64,000 nt of DNA from Hypomyces perniciosus (lineage: Eukaryota > Ascomycota > Sordariomycetes > Hypocreales > Hypocreaceae), in the NCBI GenBank assembly GCA_008477525.1, contig SPDT01000001.1:2170001-2234000 (forward strand), written 5' to 3'. This document shows, piece after piece, positions 21,538 to 33,700 of the stretch. The notes beneath the pieces were generated by a model. It saw only the letters and a list, made by a program, of their open reading frames with translations. It was not told where the DNA came from and made no database searches. The position numbers and the translations under genes are program-made. Every line of letters starts with the position of its first letter. The stretch's first letter is position 1.

Positions 21538-23321
21538 CAAATATAATATTTATAATAAATTAATTTATTATAACCTAAAGCGTGAAGCTTATAGCTAAAT
21601 AGTAAAAAAGTTAATAAATAGCTAGTTATAAAACATTTAATACTATTATATATAAATTAAATAAAAGATTTTTTTATAGCTAATTATTTTATTATTTATT
21701 ATAAAAAGAATATAAATAATATGTTAAAGCTTAATTTTATTATTTAGTTTAACTATTAATTTATAAATAAAAAGTAATATTTAATTGCTATTTATAAGTA
21801 AATAAATAATGAAAACTTTACTAAAATCTAGATTTAAGTAATTAATCTTTGTTAGAAATCATTCCTTATAGTATTTTAAAAATTAAGTAAATGTATTTTA
21901 TAAAAAGGTTAATAACTTTATTATTTATAATATATACTATTATAAGTATATATAAAGTATATTTTATATACCGGTTAATAATAATAAAAATTATAAAGAT
22001 TTCTTTAAACGGTTTTTTTAATATTAGTTATAAAGTAAATTTACTATAAAGTTAATAGGTTTTTGCTTTTATTATTTAATAAATATAATATATAAATATA
22101 TAATGCTTAATATTTTACGTTATATTTTATTAATAATAGGTTAATATAATATATTTTAAAGTATAATTAACTTTTTAATATCTAGCAGTTAAATTATTAT
22201 AAAGTAATATTAAAATCTTAATATAAAAGCTTATTAATATATAGACTTTACTTTAATAATAAATTAACTAATTATTATTAATAACCTAGTTATTACTATA
22301 AAATATATTAATTATTCCTTAGCTTTAAACCTTTTACTTAATAAAGTAATCTCTTTATTAAGCTTACAGGATAGTTAAGTATAAAGACTTTTATAGTTTT
22401 AGCAGTAAACTTATAGTAATTTACTGTATAACCTATAAACTAGCAGCTATTATAACTCTAGCTATTATATTTTATAAATAAGTTATCTACTAAATAGTAT
22501 TTAATCCCTATCCTTTAACTTAAAGTAATATTAAAGTAATACTTTTATTTATAGGCAACTTTATATATTTTTAATTACTATAATATATTACTATAAATCC
22601 TTTCAGTTTATATAAGCCATTAGTTTTTATACTATAAAACTACTATAAAATTATTAATATATAGCTTTACTGCGATTTTTAAATCTTAATAAGATTATAA
22701 AGATTTAAGTATTAAAATAAAGTATTAATAGGGTTTAATTTCCTTAGCTTATATTTAATGCAAAAATTAAATAAAGTTAATTTATTAAAAGCCTTTACCT
22801 ATTAATATAAAAGTTTTTATTTATTTATAAAGTAATTGTAATTAAATAATTTATTATAACTTAAATCTCTATATTTATATAAGCCAAATAGTGTTTTTAT
22901 ATTTAAAAAGCCTTTATAATAGTAAAGAATTTAATATTAAAAGTATAATAATATAATTTAAAACTATTTAGCTTTTTTAATATATAAACTATAAAGTACT
23001 AGGTATTTTATTAATATTAAGCTAATACTGCCTTAATTATATAGTTTAATGTATTTATCTTTATATATATCGGCACTTTTAGGTTATAATATATTAAAAT
23101 AGGTTTTTTTAAAAACTTTTTTTAAGCTATTAAAAAGCTTTAAAGGCGCTAAGCTTTAACTATAAAGAACCTTTTCATTTCCTATAAGTAAGATCTATGA
23201 AAGGTACTGTAATTTTACTGTAATTCTTAATAAAGTAATAGTAAAACCCTATAAATCTTGGAAATATAAGGATATTATAGATGCTTTTAAGTACCGGCTA
23301 CTTAATAATAGCTTAAATGTA

Positions 23322-23895
23322 TTAAAAAGGAGGGCTAAAAAGCAAGGATTTCAGTGTAAGTAGATAACCTTCCTATTCTGGCTAGACCTAGAGTTAGGCC
23401 TGACGCTAGGACCGAGTTCTAGAGGAACTTTAGTGTAAGTTAGGAATTCTCTCTTATCTTTAACAATAATAATTAAGCTAAGACTAGCTACCCCGCTTAC
23501 ACTAAACTTAATATAATACTTATAATAGGCATTATAAGAAATCTAATTAAAATAGTTTCCTGTTTATATAGCTGTAAGTTAATTTAAGCGATTTTATATA
23601 TAAATAAACTTTGCGGAAAATAGGAATACAGCTATAAACTTAATTCTATTACTGTGTATATATTATTAAATTAAAGGACTATTATAAAAGATAAAGTATT
23701 ATTTTATAATTACTTTTACAATACAGCTATATATTACTAGATATCCTATAGCTTTTTAGCTATTAAATTAATTATAATTTAATTATTTAGTTTATTGTTT
23801 ACCTAGTAAACTTTTAGTTGTTTCTTTATTACTATATTGTATGCAGCTTCCTAAAAGCTATATATATATAAAGTTTAGTATAACCTTTTTATTTA
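23322..23895 (-). repeat. Right arm of inverted repeat
   Basis: Reverse complement of 20983-21537. It is the less mutated arm: it retains CTTACACTAAA on its reverse strand where the left arm has CTTATATTAAA, that is, two CpA-to-TpA changes. Confidence 0.85.
23429..23506. repeat. 78-bp unit bounded by 11-bp inverted repeats
   Basis: TTTAGTGTAAG at 23429-23439 and CTTACACTAAA at 23496-23506 bound a 78-bp stretch within the right arm. The same unit occurs in the left arm (21368-21445) with one end mutated. Another AGTGTAAG occurs at 23353-23360. It could be a small nested MITE-like insertion that predates the larger inverted repeat. Confidence 0.5.
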
Positions 23896-26546
23896 AATAA
23901 AATATGTAACTGTTTTATTTTGAATTTATTAGGTGTAATAATATATTTAAAGAAAGGTATTAAAATAATATAAAAGATATATTTATTAATATTAGTATAT
24001 AGCTTTGCGTTTTATAGCTTTTTAAGAACCTAGCAAATATACTATATATACTTTTTAAGAGTATAGCTATAAATTAATATATTATTAAAATATATAATAT
24101 AAATAAAATTAACTAGATTTTATAGTATATTATTAATATATTACTAAAAAGTTACATGGGAATTTATAAGGCTAAATAGTATAATATTGTATTTAAAGTA
24201 TCTATATTTATACCGAAATACTGTCTTTTATTTATATTTTTCGCGGATAAGTATCTAGTAATATATATCCTTTAAATTAAACTTAATAAAAATCTTAACA
24301 TATAAAAGTTTATTAAGAATTTTAAAGATTAATAGTAAAGGAGTGCAGTTTTAATAAGTTATTTTATTTAAAGTATAAAAATTAATATATATTTACAGTT
24401 TACTGCCTTTCTTTAATATAAAGATTATAAAGGCACCTATAAAACTAATAAACTGCTGAGTCTATATATTTTATAGTGCTTTTTCTAAATATTTATAGAG
24501 AGCTTTTAGCTTTTTAAATATTAGATTATAGATAAGACTTTATAAAGGCATTTTTTTATCTTTTAATTTAATAATATACTATTAATTTACTAATATATTA
24601 ACAGCCTTTTTTATAAAGAAAATATTAATAAAATTATAGTATAAAGGAAGTAATTTTAAATATAAAGTTAATTTATAGCCTTTTAAGGAAATAGCTATAT
24701 TTAAGCTAAAAAATAATTGGTTTTTTAAAACTTTTAATTTAACTTTTAGCTTTTTTTTAATTATTAATACAAAAGCTATTTAGGCTTTTTTAATCGCTTA
24801 TTATAACTGCTTTTTAAAGGCTATTAAAGTAATAAGATTTTGAGTTAAAGGATAATTCTATTAATTATATTTCTATAAAAGGGTAAAATTAGCTTTTTGA
24901 AATTAAAGTTTTCCTAGAATAAAATCTTTTAGGATATTAATAATAATATAATAAAGTAATTAGTTTTTCTTTACTCTTTAATTATTAATTATGTTTATAA
25001 GTATATTTATATACTACTAGTAGCTATTTAACTATACCTTTTTTAATTATTTTATAAATAGATTTATATAGCAATTATATTCTTAGGCTTAATAAACTGC
25101 AGGTTTAGTATTTCTATTAGTGACGTACAGTTAAATAAAGTTATTATATTCTTTAATAATATAATATTTATTATTATACTTTATATAATTAAACGCTTAA
25201 TATAAAGTCTTATAGTAAAGACTATTATATTTTTAATAAATTATTAAGCTAAAAAGGTTTTTTATTCCTTTAACCTTTTAAATATTTTAATTATTTAATT
25301 TTTTAAAGTATTAGCAGTATAATTTTAATATCATCCCTATTAAATAATAGATTTAGTTTTTTTATATTTTCTTTAAAATTATAATTTTTATTAAAAGTTA
25401 TTTATACTATTAATACAGTTATATATAAAAGTTTTAGTATTTATATTAGTATAAATTAACTTTTACTAGACTATAAGGATTTTATAGTAAAGTATTTATT
25501 TATTTATTATAAAGGAAAAATATTATAAAAATATATAAATTTTAAATTATAAAGGAGTTATTTTAATGAACTTACTTTTAATAATTTTAAATTAAAAAAG
25601 AAATAATTAAATTTTTTTTTAATAGTTTAATATAAATAAAAATCTATAAAGTTATTTTATTATATTTAATTAAACTATTGTAATTATTATTTTTAAACTA
25701 TTAATAAAATTTATTTTAAATAATTAATTTAATTAATTTACTTTTTTTTTTAAAATAGTTAATTTAGTGCTATTAAATATCTCTTTTAAATAGGAAATAA
25801 TATAAGTCATTTTATAAATTATTTAAAAAAAGATATTAAAAGATAATTTAAACTGCCTTTTAATAATAGTAAAAGAAATCTATAATTTTATTTAAAACTT
25901 TCTTTTATAATAAAAAGTTTAAATTTATACTTTACTTTAATTGCCTTTATAAAGTTATTTTAAACTAATAATATATAATAAATTAATTATAGGCAATAAA
26001 CCTTTAATTTTTAAAAGTTTAAAAAACAGGTTTTCCCTTTAAAAAAAAGTATTTAAATATTTCTTTTTATTATATATTTACTATTTATCTTTTATTTATT
26101 AAATATAAATATTAAATTCTTTTTTTATAAGTAAAATATTATTTAAAAGGTTTAATTAATAATTTAAAAGAGTAATTTTATTTAAAAGTCTTTATATTTA
26201 AAATATAGCCTTTTTATTAAAAATAAATTAATTATTTACTGCTAAAGGTATTTTTAACTTTAATAGTGTTTTTACTTTTATTACGAATAATTAAAAATTA
26301 ATATATTAAAGACTTTTTTTCAAGTAAATAAATTCAGTAAACGGCTATAACTTTAAGGAAAAGTAAAGGAAGTTAAAAAGCAGTTATTTAAAAAAGAAAT
26401 AAGTATTAATAAGTAGGTAATAAGCTAGAAATTAATAGTTAAGTATAGCAGTAATAGTTTACTAGTCTTTAAAGTTCTATATCTTTAAAGACTATAGTTA
26501 CTTTTATATATACATTCTGGCCTATATAATATTATAAGAGCTCTGG

Positions 26547-26594
26547 AGCTTCCAGTCTCCTAACAAAAGCATTAAAGCTTCCAGTCTCTTAACA
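26547..26594. repeat. Short direct repeat AGCTTCCAGTCTCYTAACA
   Basis: Two copies, 26547-26565 and 26576-26594, differ by one C/T transition. They are unusually GC-rich for the island and are spaced 29 bp start to start. Confidence 0.7.
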
Positions 26595-26647
26595 GCTATT
26601 TCCCCTTCAATAAAGTATATTATACTTTTATTTATTTTTTGGTACTT

Positions 26648-26973
26648 ATATAATTAAGCTATATTTAATTATAGTTAAGGATTTTACTAGCTAATATTAA
26701 TATAAAGGGTTAAATATATTTTAAATTGTAATATAAAGGGATATTTAATATATTAATTATCTTAATAACTAATCTTTTATTTATATAAATAATTACGATT
26801 TATTAATTTCTTTATATATTTTTATAATTTTATTAATTTAATACTATTATTATTAATTTTTTATTTTCTTTTATTTTTAATTTATTATATAATTAAACTA
26901 TATTTAACTATAGCCAAAGGTTTTATTAGCCTATATTAATATAAAGAGCTAAGTATATTTTAGGTTATAATAT
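26648..26973. repeat. Pair of ~87-bp direct repeats in the AT-rich island
   Basis: Copies at 26648-26735 and 26887-26973 align along their length with mostly transition differences (about 80% identity by eye). They share TATAATTAA, CTATATTTAA, ATTAATATAAAG and AAGTATATTTTA-like blocks. They could be remains of long terminal repeats or a tandem duplication, mutated by RIP. Confidence 0.6.
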
Positions 26974-27429
26974 AATATCCCCCTTTTTTAATTTTATATT
27001 TAAAACCTTTATTATTAATTATAAAGTCCTTTTCTTTATTTATATATATAAAGCTTTTTTAATTTCTTTTCTTTTATATTATTATTATATTATATTATCC
27101 TATTAAATAGCTTCATTATATTCTTCCTATTTTTTCTTAATTGGCTCTTTATCTCTATAAAATTGGCTTAAAAGTATACGCTAATGAAATATTTAGGGGG
27201 TAGACCATATATGGCTCGCTCTGCACGGACCACTTGGCGGGAGCCCAACTCACCGTTTCCCTTCAGTTCACGGGCACTATTACGAGGACTACTAGTAATC
27301 GGTGGGCATCTGAGACTATCTACACGATGACAACTCCTCCAGAGACGGTATGTGCCCCCTAAGATGAAGCTGCACGTGATGCGCGAATGCAGTTCGAAGA
27401 GTACTCCATACTGACGACAAGTGGCAAAC

Positions 27430-28786
27430 ATGCAGAATAAAACAGCTACGGAGACAGGCGCAGAATCACCCACCACAGCAAGACCCCTCGAAATGGACGA
27501 CGACGACGTTCAGGAGACAGGCATCATGGGAACCGATGGAACCATATCGCCCGCTCCCGTCACCCAGTCGACGACAGAGACATCAACAGCCCCGCCACCA
27601 CAGCCCCCTCGACCTCAGACGGAAGCGCAAAAGAATCAAGCAATGCTGCAGGAAGCGTTTCCAAGCGTTGACATCAATGTCATCAAGGCAGTATTGACTG
27701 CAAGCGGAGGACGTGTGGAGCCAGCCTTCAATGCTTTGCTCGGTGAGCTACACATACACGGACGGTCCACAATGGCGCGAGCTTACCACATACGCAGAGA
27801 TGACCGACCCGGATGCCGTCAAGAACGAGCCCGAAGATGTGCCGCCTCAGCAACCCCCCAGGCCGCGTGGCCAGGCCTCCATGTCCCAACTCGAAGCGGA
27901 CGAACTGTACGCCCGCCAACTAGCCGAACACTACGACAGTGTTGGCGCCTACGAAGCCCGGACATCCAACCGCAGCGCTGGCGGGCAAACAAGGGCACAA
28001 CAACAGCAACAGCAACAGCAACAGCAGCCGCGGCTCTCCGACGACCGTGAGCGCAACTTTTTGGACGACGATCTTCCCGTCATCCGTGAGAACCTGCGAC
28101 AGGGATTCATCGAGACACAGACAAAGGTCAACAGCTGGATCAGCACTTTGAAGAAGAAGATTGAGGATAATTTCGACGAAAGCGAAGAGGCGGGCTCGGG
28201 CGCCTATAGCGATGGACCGCAGTACTGCCGTGGAGAGCAGAGCCGGAGGAGCAATGATTACGACAGATACGACGCAGACCCGCAAGTCCTCAGCGACGAT
28301 TTTGCTGGTATGAAATTTTCGGCAGATGGCAGTATGTTTCGTGTCAAAGTAAATGATGGAGCGAAAAACTAACACCCCATTGCAGCTCCTGCCTTTAACA
28401 ACCGGCCAATGGCCAACACGGGGATTTACAGACCACCTCCCTCGACGTCGCCACGGCCGAGCGATGGGCGGAGAGTGGGATTCAAGGATGAGCCTGAGGA
28501 GATCAATATGTACGATACTTCACCAAAGGTGCCCCCCAAGGACGCGACTCCGGCGGGTGGCAAGGCAAGCAAATGGCAGCCACTCTCCGCTGTTGACCCG
28601 AACCCGATCTCAGATAATGACCCTTTCAGCCTTGGGGATAGTGAAGATGAGAGAGAAGCCAAGGAGAAGCCCAAGGACAGTGCACCGGATGACAATGAGC
28701 GGTTGAAGCAAGCAGCGGCGGAAGCAATGGCCGATAGTTTGGTGGACCAGGCCAAGGACGGCCAGTCAAGCGGGAAGAAGACGTAA
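27430..28786 (+). CDS. CUE-domain ubiquitin-binding protein (CUE5-like), three exons
   Basis: Exons 27430-27742, 27798-28331 and 28386-28786 give 415 aa. Introns have GTGAGC..CGCAG and GTATGT..TGCAG ends. The CUE domain lies at ~75-105 (NQAMLQEAFPSVDINVIKAV followed by GGRVEPAFNALL), the three-helix module that binds mono-ubiquitin. The yeast homologue Cue5 is an autophagy adaptor linking ubiquitinated aggregates to Atg8. A poly-Gln run encoded by CAACAG repeats (~27999-28027) sits at ~172-181. Most of the rest is disordered, acidic and proline-rich, with possible short Atg8-interacting motifs. This is the first gene to the right of the AT-rich island and it is intact. Confidence 0.85.
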
Positions 28787-28922
28787 AGAAAAGAAGAAGA
28801 AAAATAGGGCAGATTGATGAACGAACGGTGTTGGTGAATTGGCCGTGGTTTTGGATAGTGCTTACGTGATTGGGAGGCCGGGCCTCGTTTCAAGGCACCT
28901 ACCAACATTAAATAAATAAATG

Positions 28923-28954
<32 letters not shown>

Positions 28955-30733
28955 CATTCATTCATTCATTCTCATATAAAGTTGGATTTTGGACTGGCAC
29001 GTTGGGGGAATGCATGCAGGAATTCTCGGCGTACTTCTCGGCGCACGTAAGGGCCTGTAGGTTCCTGGTGTTGGCAGTCTTGGCGAGTTGAATAACGATA
29101 TCGGACAATGCTCAGAATACGGAGCATTTTGCCGTTGTCTGTAATTGAAGGGCGCAAGGGTAGCAGACACGTGCAATCCATGCCGTGCTGTAAAGATCGG
29201 CTAGAGCATGTTTTCGGGAGGTGGAAACCGCTGCAATAGAACATGGGATGTATGTATGGAACCTTTGAAACCTGGCTATTCTCGTCATTGCTTGCAGGTC
29301 GGTCGGCAGGTCGAGATGTTCGGAAATACAAGGGTGTTATGCTCGTCAGGCAAACCGGGAAGGCCAGGCAGGAGTTGCTAAGTTTGTCACGAAGACGGCT
29401 CACCTCTCCGAGAGTCCTATCGCTCACGCACGAGGTCCAATGCTCGACAACGATTGGGTCCGGCAGAGGAGCCGGGGAATAGCTTAGCAGATCCGGCCAA
29501 GCATCCTTGGCATAGAGGTGTACGAAGTACGGAGTATGTTTGCGCGGTATCTGAGATTTGCGCAGCCTGCAGCAGCGACAAGATGCCCGGTTAAACGGCG
29601 GCATTTCCGGGCCACGGTGTCATGCGCTGCAACATGCTCCCACGCTGCATGACCGACCCTTGTCGGCGGTCCCTTTGGGTGCCAAAGGCGAGAAGCAGAA
29701 CCGCCACGAGGTTGATTTAGTTCACGATGATCTAGACGACTGAAGGCTTCGGAGGAGGCGCCCCCGCTTTGCAGGCAACACGGACGGACAAAGTTGGCTG
29801 CTGCTCGTTTGCGTAGAAATTTTTTGATTTGAAGACAAGGAAAGGAAGAGAAGAGGGTAAAAAAAAAAGAGTGGCGCATTGTTGAGGAAACCGAGGGTAC
29901 TTTGCTTTGCTTTGCTCCCGCCAAACTTTATCGACGACACGCCAATTTGGGGGTGAGACAGTACAGTACGAAGTACTCCGTACATCCACAGAGACTAGGA
30001 CAGACAGCTGCCATATTGCCCGACATCCATCTTCACAACATACCTAACCTACCGCCAACAGGGCCCTGGCCGTCTCACTTCCCAGCGCATCCCGCACCTG
30101 CAGAGCCGTGCAGAGAGAATACCACCCCTAGGCGGCTGTGTCTCGAACCGACTCCGAGGTGCTTCTGACCTGATCCGACCTGGCCTGACCAACCCGAGCT
30201 CAGCCAGCACCAACATTCGAAGGACGGTCCCTCATCCCACGCTCGCTGAAGCTGGTCTTCCCGCTGCTATCGGCTCAGATTTGCGACCGCCAACGCTTGC
30301 TTGCTGTGAGACCGCTGTCCAGGCTTTTGAGGTATTGCGCCCCCAGGAGCTTGTCTGATAGCCCGCCAATCGTCCGACTTGCTGTCAGACATCGCATCAC
30401 TCACTCCCCCACAAAGTCTCCGGACTCAACCGCTGAGCCCCTCCCCTCCATCCTGTCCTTGTCCTGGCCCAGTGTTACCTATCTACTGCCCATGAGAGAA
30501 CTGTTGGACCAGTGACACGTAACTAAAGGTTACAGCAGAAGAAGAAGCAGCTGCAGCTCTTACATGAGCTCTCCTCTCTTTCCCCAACTCACCGCCGCCC
30601 TCCAACAAGCAAAAACAAGTCTAGTTGTTCTTCATTGTTAGCCAGTGTGTCTTTTTTTTCTTTTCCTTTTTGGCCTAACAGGTTCTCTCCCCTCCTCCTG
30701 CGACTCCTCCCGCCAGGGGTTTTGCGCCGCATC
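28787..30733. other. 1.9-kb intergenic region with compound microsatellite
   Basis: No gene is supported. It contains the microsatellite at 28923-28971, TACGGAGTA at 29528-29536 and TACTCCGTA at 29974-29982, and a long pyrimidine-rich leader (~30560-30720) in front of PHO81. Confidence 0.6.
28923..28971. repeat. Compound tetranucleotide microsatellite (AATC)n(ATTC)n
   Basis: About seven AATC units change to about five ATTC units without a break, downstream of the CUE-domain gene. Confidence 0.9.
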
Positions 30734-33700
30734 ATGTAAGTCGGACGGACGGTTCTTGTGTGTCCGGGCTTTGCCACACCCCCCTGCTCGGGTTGATGAC
30801 CCAGGCTTATAGCCCTCTTCGCAGGAAATTTGGCAAGCAGATCCAGAAGCGCCAGCTTGAGGTCCCCGAATATGCCGCCAGCTTTGTCAACTACAAGGCC
30901 CTGAAAAAGGTACCTGTCCATTTCCATGTCCATTTCCATGGCTCCCATTCCTTCCAGCCCTCCCCATCCCCATCATATCCTTATGCCTTTTTGCATTACA
31001 CATTGTGCTTGTGCTTCCTTCGCTTTCTCCGCACATTGGACGACCGGGTGAGGAAGCATGAACAGGATTGGCTATCCTTGTACATGCCTCCACCCCTGAG
31101 GGCTGCCTGCTTCCGTGTTCCCTCCGTGTCTTCCTCCACAGCCAAGCTTTACCGAGTGTTCTCGTGCTCGTGCCACTGACACCCAATGCCTTACCGTGTA
31201 GCTCATCAAGAAGCTCTCAGCTACTCCAACCCTAGCAGCACAAAATGACGCCCACCGTCTTGGCACACTTGCAGATTCACAGGCTGCTCTGCAGGCCAAT
31301 AAGGCAACCTTTTTCTTCCAACTAGTAAGTGGCTTTTGCACCGCCCTCGCCATGAACATACCGGTTGGGCTGCTAACTGCCGAACAGGAACGGGAACTGG
31401 ATAAAGTAAATGCCTTCTATCTGCAAAAGGAAGCCGAGGTTTGTTCTCCCCTCCCCTTTGGCCCTGATCCAGAGCCCCATTGTCTGCAGCATGTCGACTC
31501 ATATCCACCCTGTTGTAGCTCAAAATTCGCCTCAAGACCCTCCTGGACAAGAAGAAGGTCATCCAGTCACGGCAGGGAATCTCAAGACGCTCCTCGAAAT
31601 TCACGACTCTAGAAGAAGGATTCCAACAATTCGCCACCGATCTCAACAAACTCCAGCAATTTGTTGAGATCAATGGCACGGCCTTTTCAAAGATCCTCAA
31701 GAAATGGGACAAAACATCAAAGTCAAAGACCAAGGAGCTTTACCTCTCACGTGCCGTCGAGGTACAACCCTTCTTCAATGCCACAGTCATCAGCGAGCTG
31801 TCCGATCAGGCCACAACCAGCCTTCAGGAGCTTGGCGCCTGGTCCGATGGAATCCAGGTAAACTTCCAGTCATCTGGACATGTCGTGACAAGCCAGCATT
31901 TCATGGGGACGGATGAGGGCGATGCCGACTCCCTGCTTCTGGATACCGTCATTACGGGCAACCTCGAGTCCCTGCGAGAGCTGTTGGCAAAGATGCAATC
32001 GGCGAGCGGAGCTAGCGAAGGAGACGTTACGCTTATGGAGCGAGTCACTCGGACCTTTTTGACAGCCATCCATGAAGCTCCCCGAGACGCTCTCCAAGTC
32101 CTCATTGATACTGGTCTTGTCGATTTCCACTCATATGATGATATCAATGAGCGCAACTGCCTGCACCAAGCTGCCATCTATGGCAGGCATCACGTCCTAG
32201 AATGGGGCCTCGAGGCCAAGGTTGTTGTTGATCGAACGGATGTCTACGGACGAGTGCCCCTTCACTATGCCAGTTTGCATGGCCGCCTGGACATGCTTGA
32301 ATCTCTGCTGGATGGTAAGTATTTTGAAGCATTGGAAGAATAAAATGGAGTTGATGCTGAAAATATGCAAAGCAAACCCTGAAACCATCAATCTCATCGA
32401 CCACGACAACTTCACACCCCTGATACACGCCATAATACACGGGCACCTTGAGTGTGTCGAGCGTCTCCTCGCCAGGTCGGCTCGCATCGATCCCGTATCA
32501 GATTCGGACCATGTTCCCTTGAATCTAGCCTGCGAACACGGTTCAGTCGCAGTTGTTGAGATTCTGTTGCGGCACGGAGCGCAGGTCCTCCCCGACGCCG
32601 AGGGGCTGTATCCCCAGCATTTGGTAGCGAGATGCGGCCAGACTTCAGAACTACTCCTGCTCCTGAAGCGGTACGGTGCTGATCTGGACCAACTTGACAA
32701 GTTGTATGGATGGACGCCGCTCGTTCATGCGGCCAGCGAAGGTAGTGTCGAATGTCTCAAAGAGCTTCTGAAGGTTGGCGTGGACGCAACAATCCGTGAT
32801 GAAAAGGATCTCCCGCCCATGTACTATGCTGCGTGGGAGGGCCACCTCGAATGTATGCAGCTGCTCACCCCGTTCAACAGGCGTACCCGAGCAAGCCCAC
32901 TGGTAGCCCAGCCTTCCATCGAATTTCTAGGGAGCAGCACCGCCCCTCTCCCTATGTCACTGGATCCCGACGCAATCCCCATCCTCGAACTGCCCCCACC
33001 TATCATCCCGCTCCGGCGGTACGGACACAACTTCCTCGACACAAAAACGGTGGTGCAGATCAGCTTTCAAGAGACGGGCGAGCAGCCTCTCATCTTCTTC
33101 CAGGATGGCAAATACCCGGCCGCTCGACTCACCATATCCTCCAAAGTCTCGGACCTCATCCCAAAGAACATTATTCTGCCTTTCCAAGAAGATACCCGCA
33201 TTGTTTCTTTTCAGATCGACAACCTCGACACCTTTTCTCTCGACTTTGACGTCTTCCCGGCATACGGTGCCAAGATCATTGCAAAGACGGTGGTGCTGCC
33301 CTCCCTGTTCAAGTCTCAGTCGGGTAGCTCAAGATGTTGCCTGCCCCTTTTCGATCCTCGCCTGAGAGCGATTGGTCAAATCAGCTTCCACACACAGGTG
33401 ATCAAGCCGTTTAAAGGACAGCCGCTTGAAATAACGGACTTTGAGACCTACTGGAAGGCAACGAGCCAATTCAACCAACCTACGAGCGCCATTGTCACGG
33501 GATCGAGCTTGTCGGGCGATTACGTCCGGATGTTTGTGCAGTACACTAGCGATGGTGTACCCGTCATCTGGCCGCAGTGGACGATATCGTGCGGTGGGCT
33601 TGAAATTCCCGTTTGCCGATTGTCACTACAACAGTTTGATGCCATTACGTCTCGGAGTGCAAGCCGTGCCGAGCTCGCCAGTCTCTCGTCTAAGAAGGCG

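Larger units (their letters stand above)
20983..23895. mobile_element. RIP-degraded element with ~560-bp terminal inverted repeats
   Basis: Two arms, 20983-21537 and 23322-23895, are reverse complements of each other with roughly 90% identity by eye. They flank a 1.8-kb AT-rich interior with no surviving coding frame. The outer ends share AAGGTTATACTAAAC. Possible origins are a DNA transposon with long terminal inverted repeats, or two copies of one repeat inserted head to head. No clear target-site duplication is visible. The arms keep more G and C than the interior. Confidence 0.7.
20605..27150. other. Gene-free, extremely AT-rich island with RIP-like mutation
   Basis: About 6.5 kb made almost entirely of A and T, in contrast to the roughly 50% GC flanks. 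TpA is abundant while CpA and TpG are scarce, and stops fill every frame so no open frame of gene length remains. This is the classic look of repeat-induced point mutation (CpA to TpA) acting on transposon DNA in ascomycetes. Comparing the two arms of the inverted repeat inside the island shows CpA-to-TpA changes directly. It also carries a ~87-bp direct repeat pair and a 19-bp direct repeat. Which transposon families it came from cannot be read by eye. Confidence 0.85.

Noticed and set aside
20605..27150. Centromere core or mitochondrial DNA insertion
   Set aside because: Too short for a typical regional centromere, and no mitochondrial gene (cox, nad, rRNA, tRNA) is recognisable; inverted arms with transition differences favour RIP-mutated transposons.
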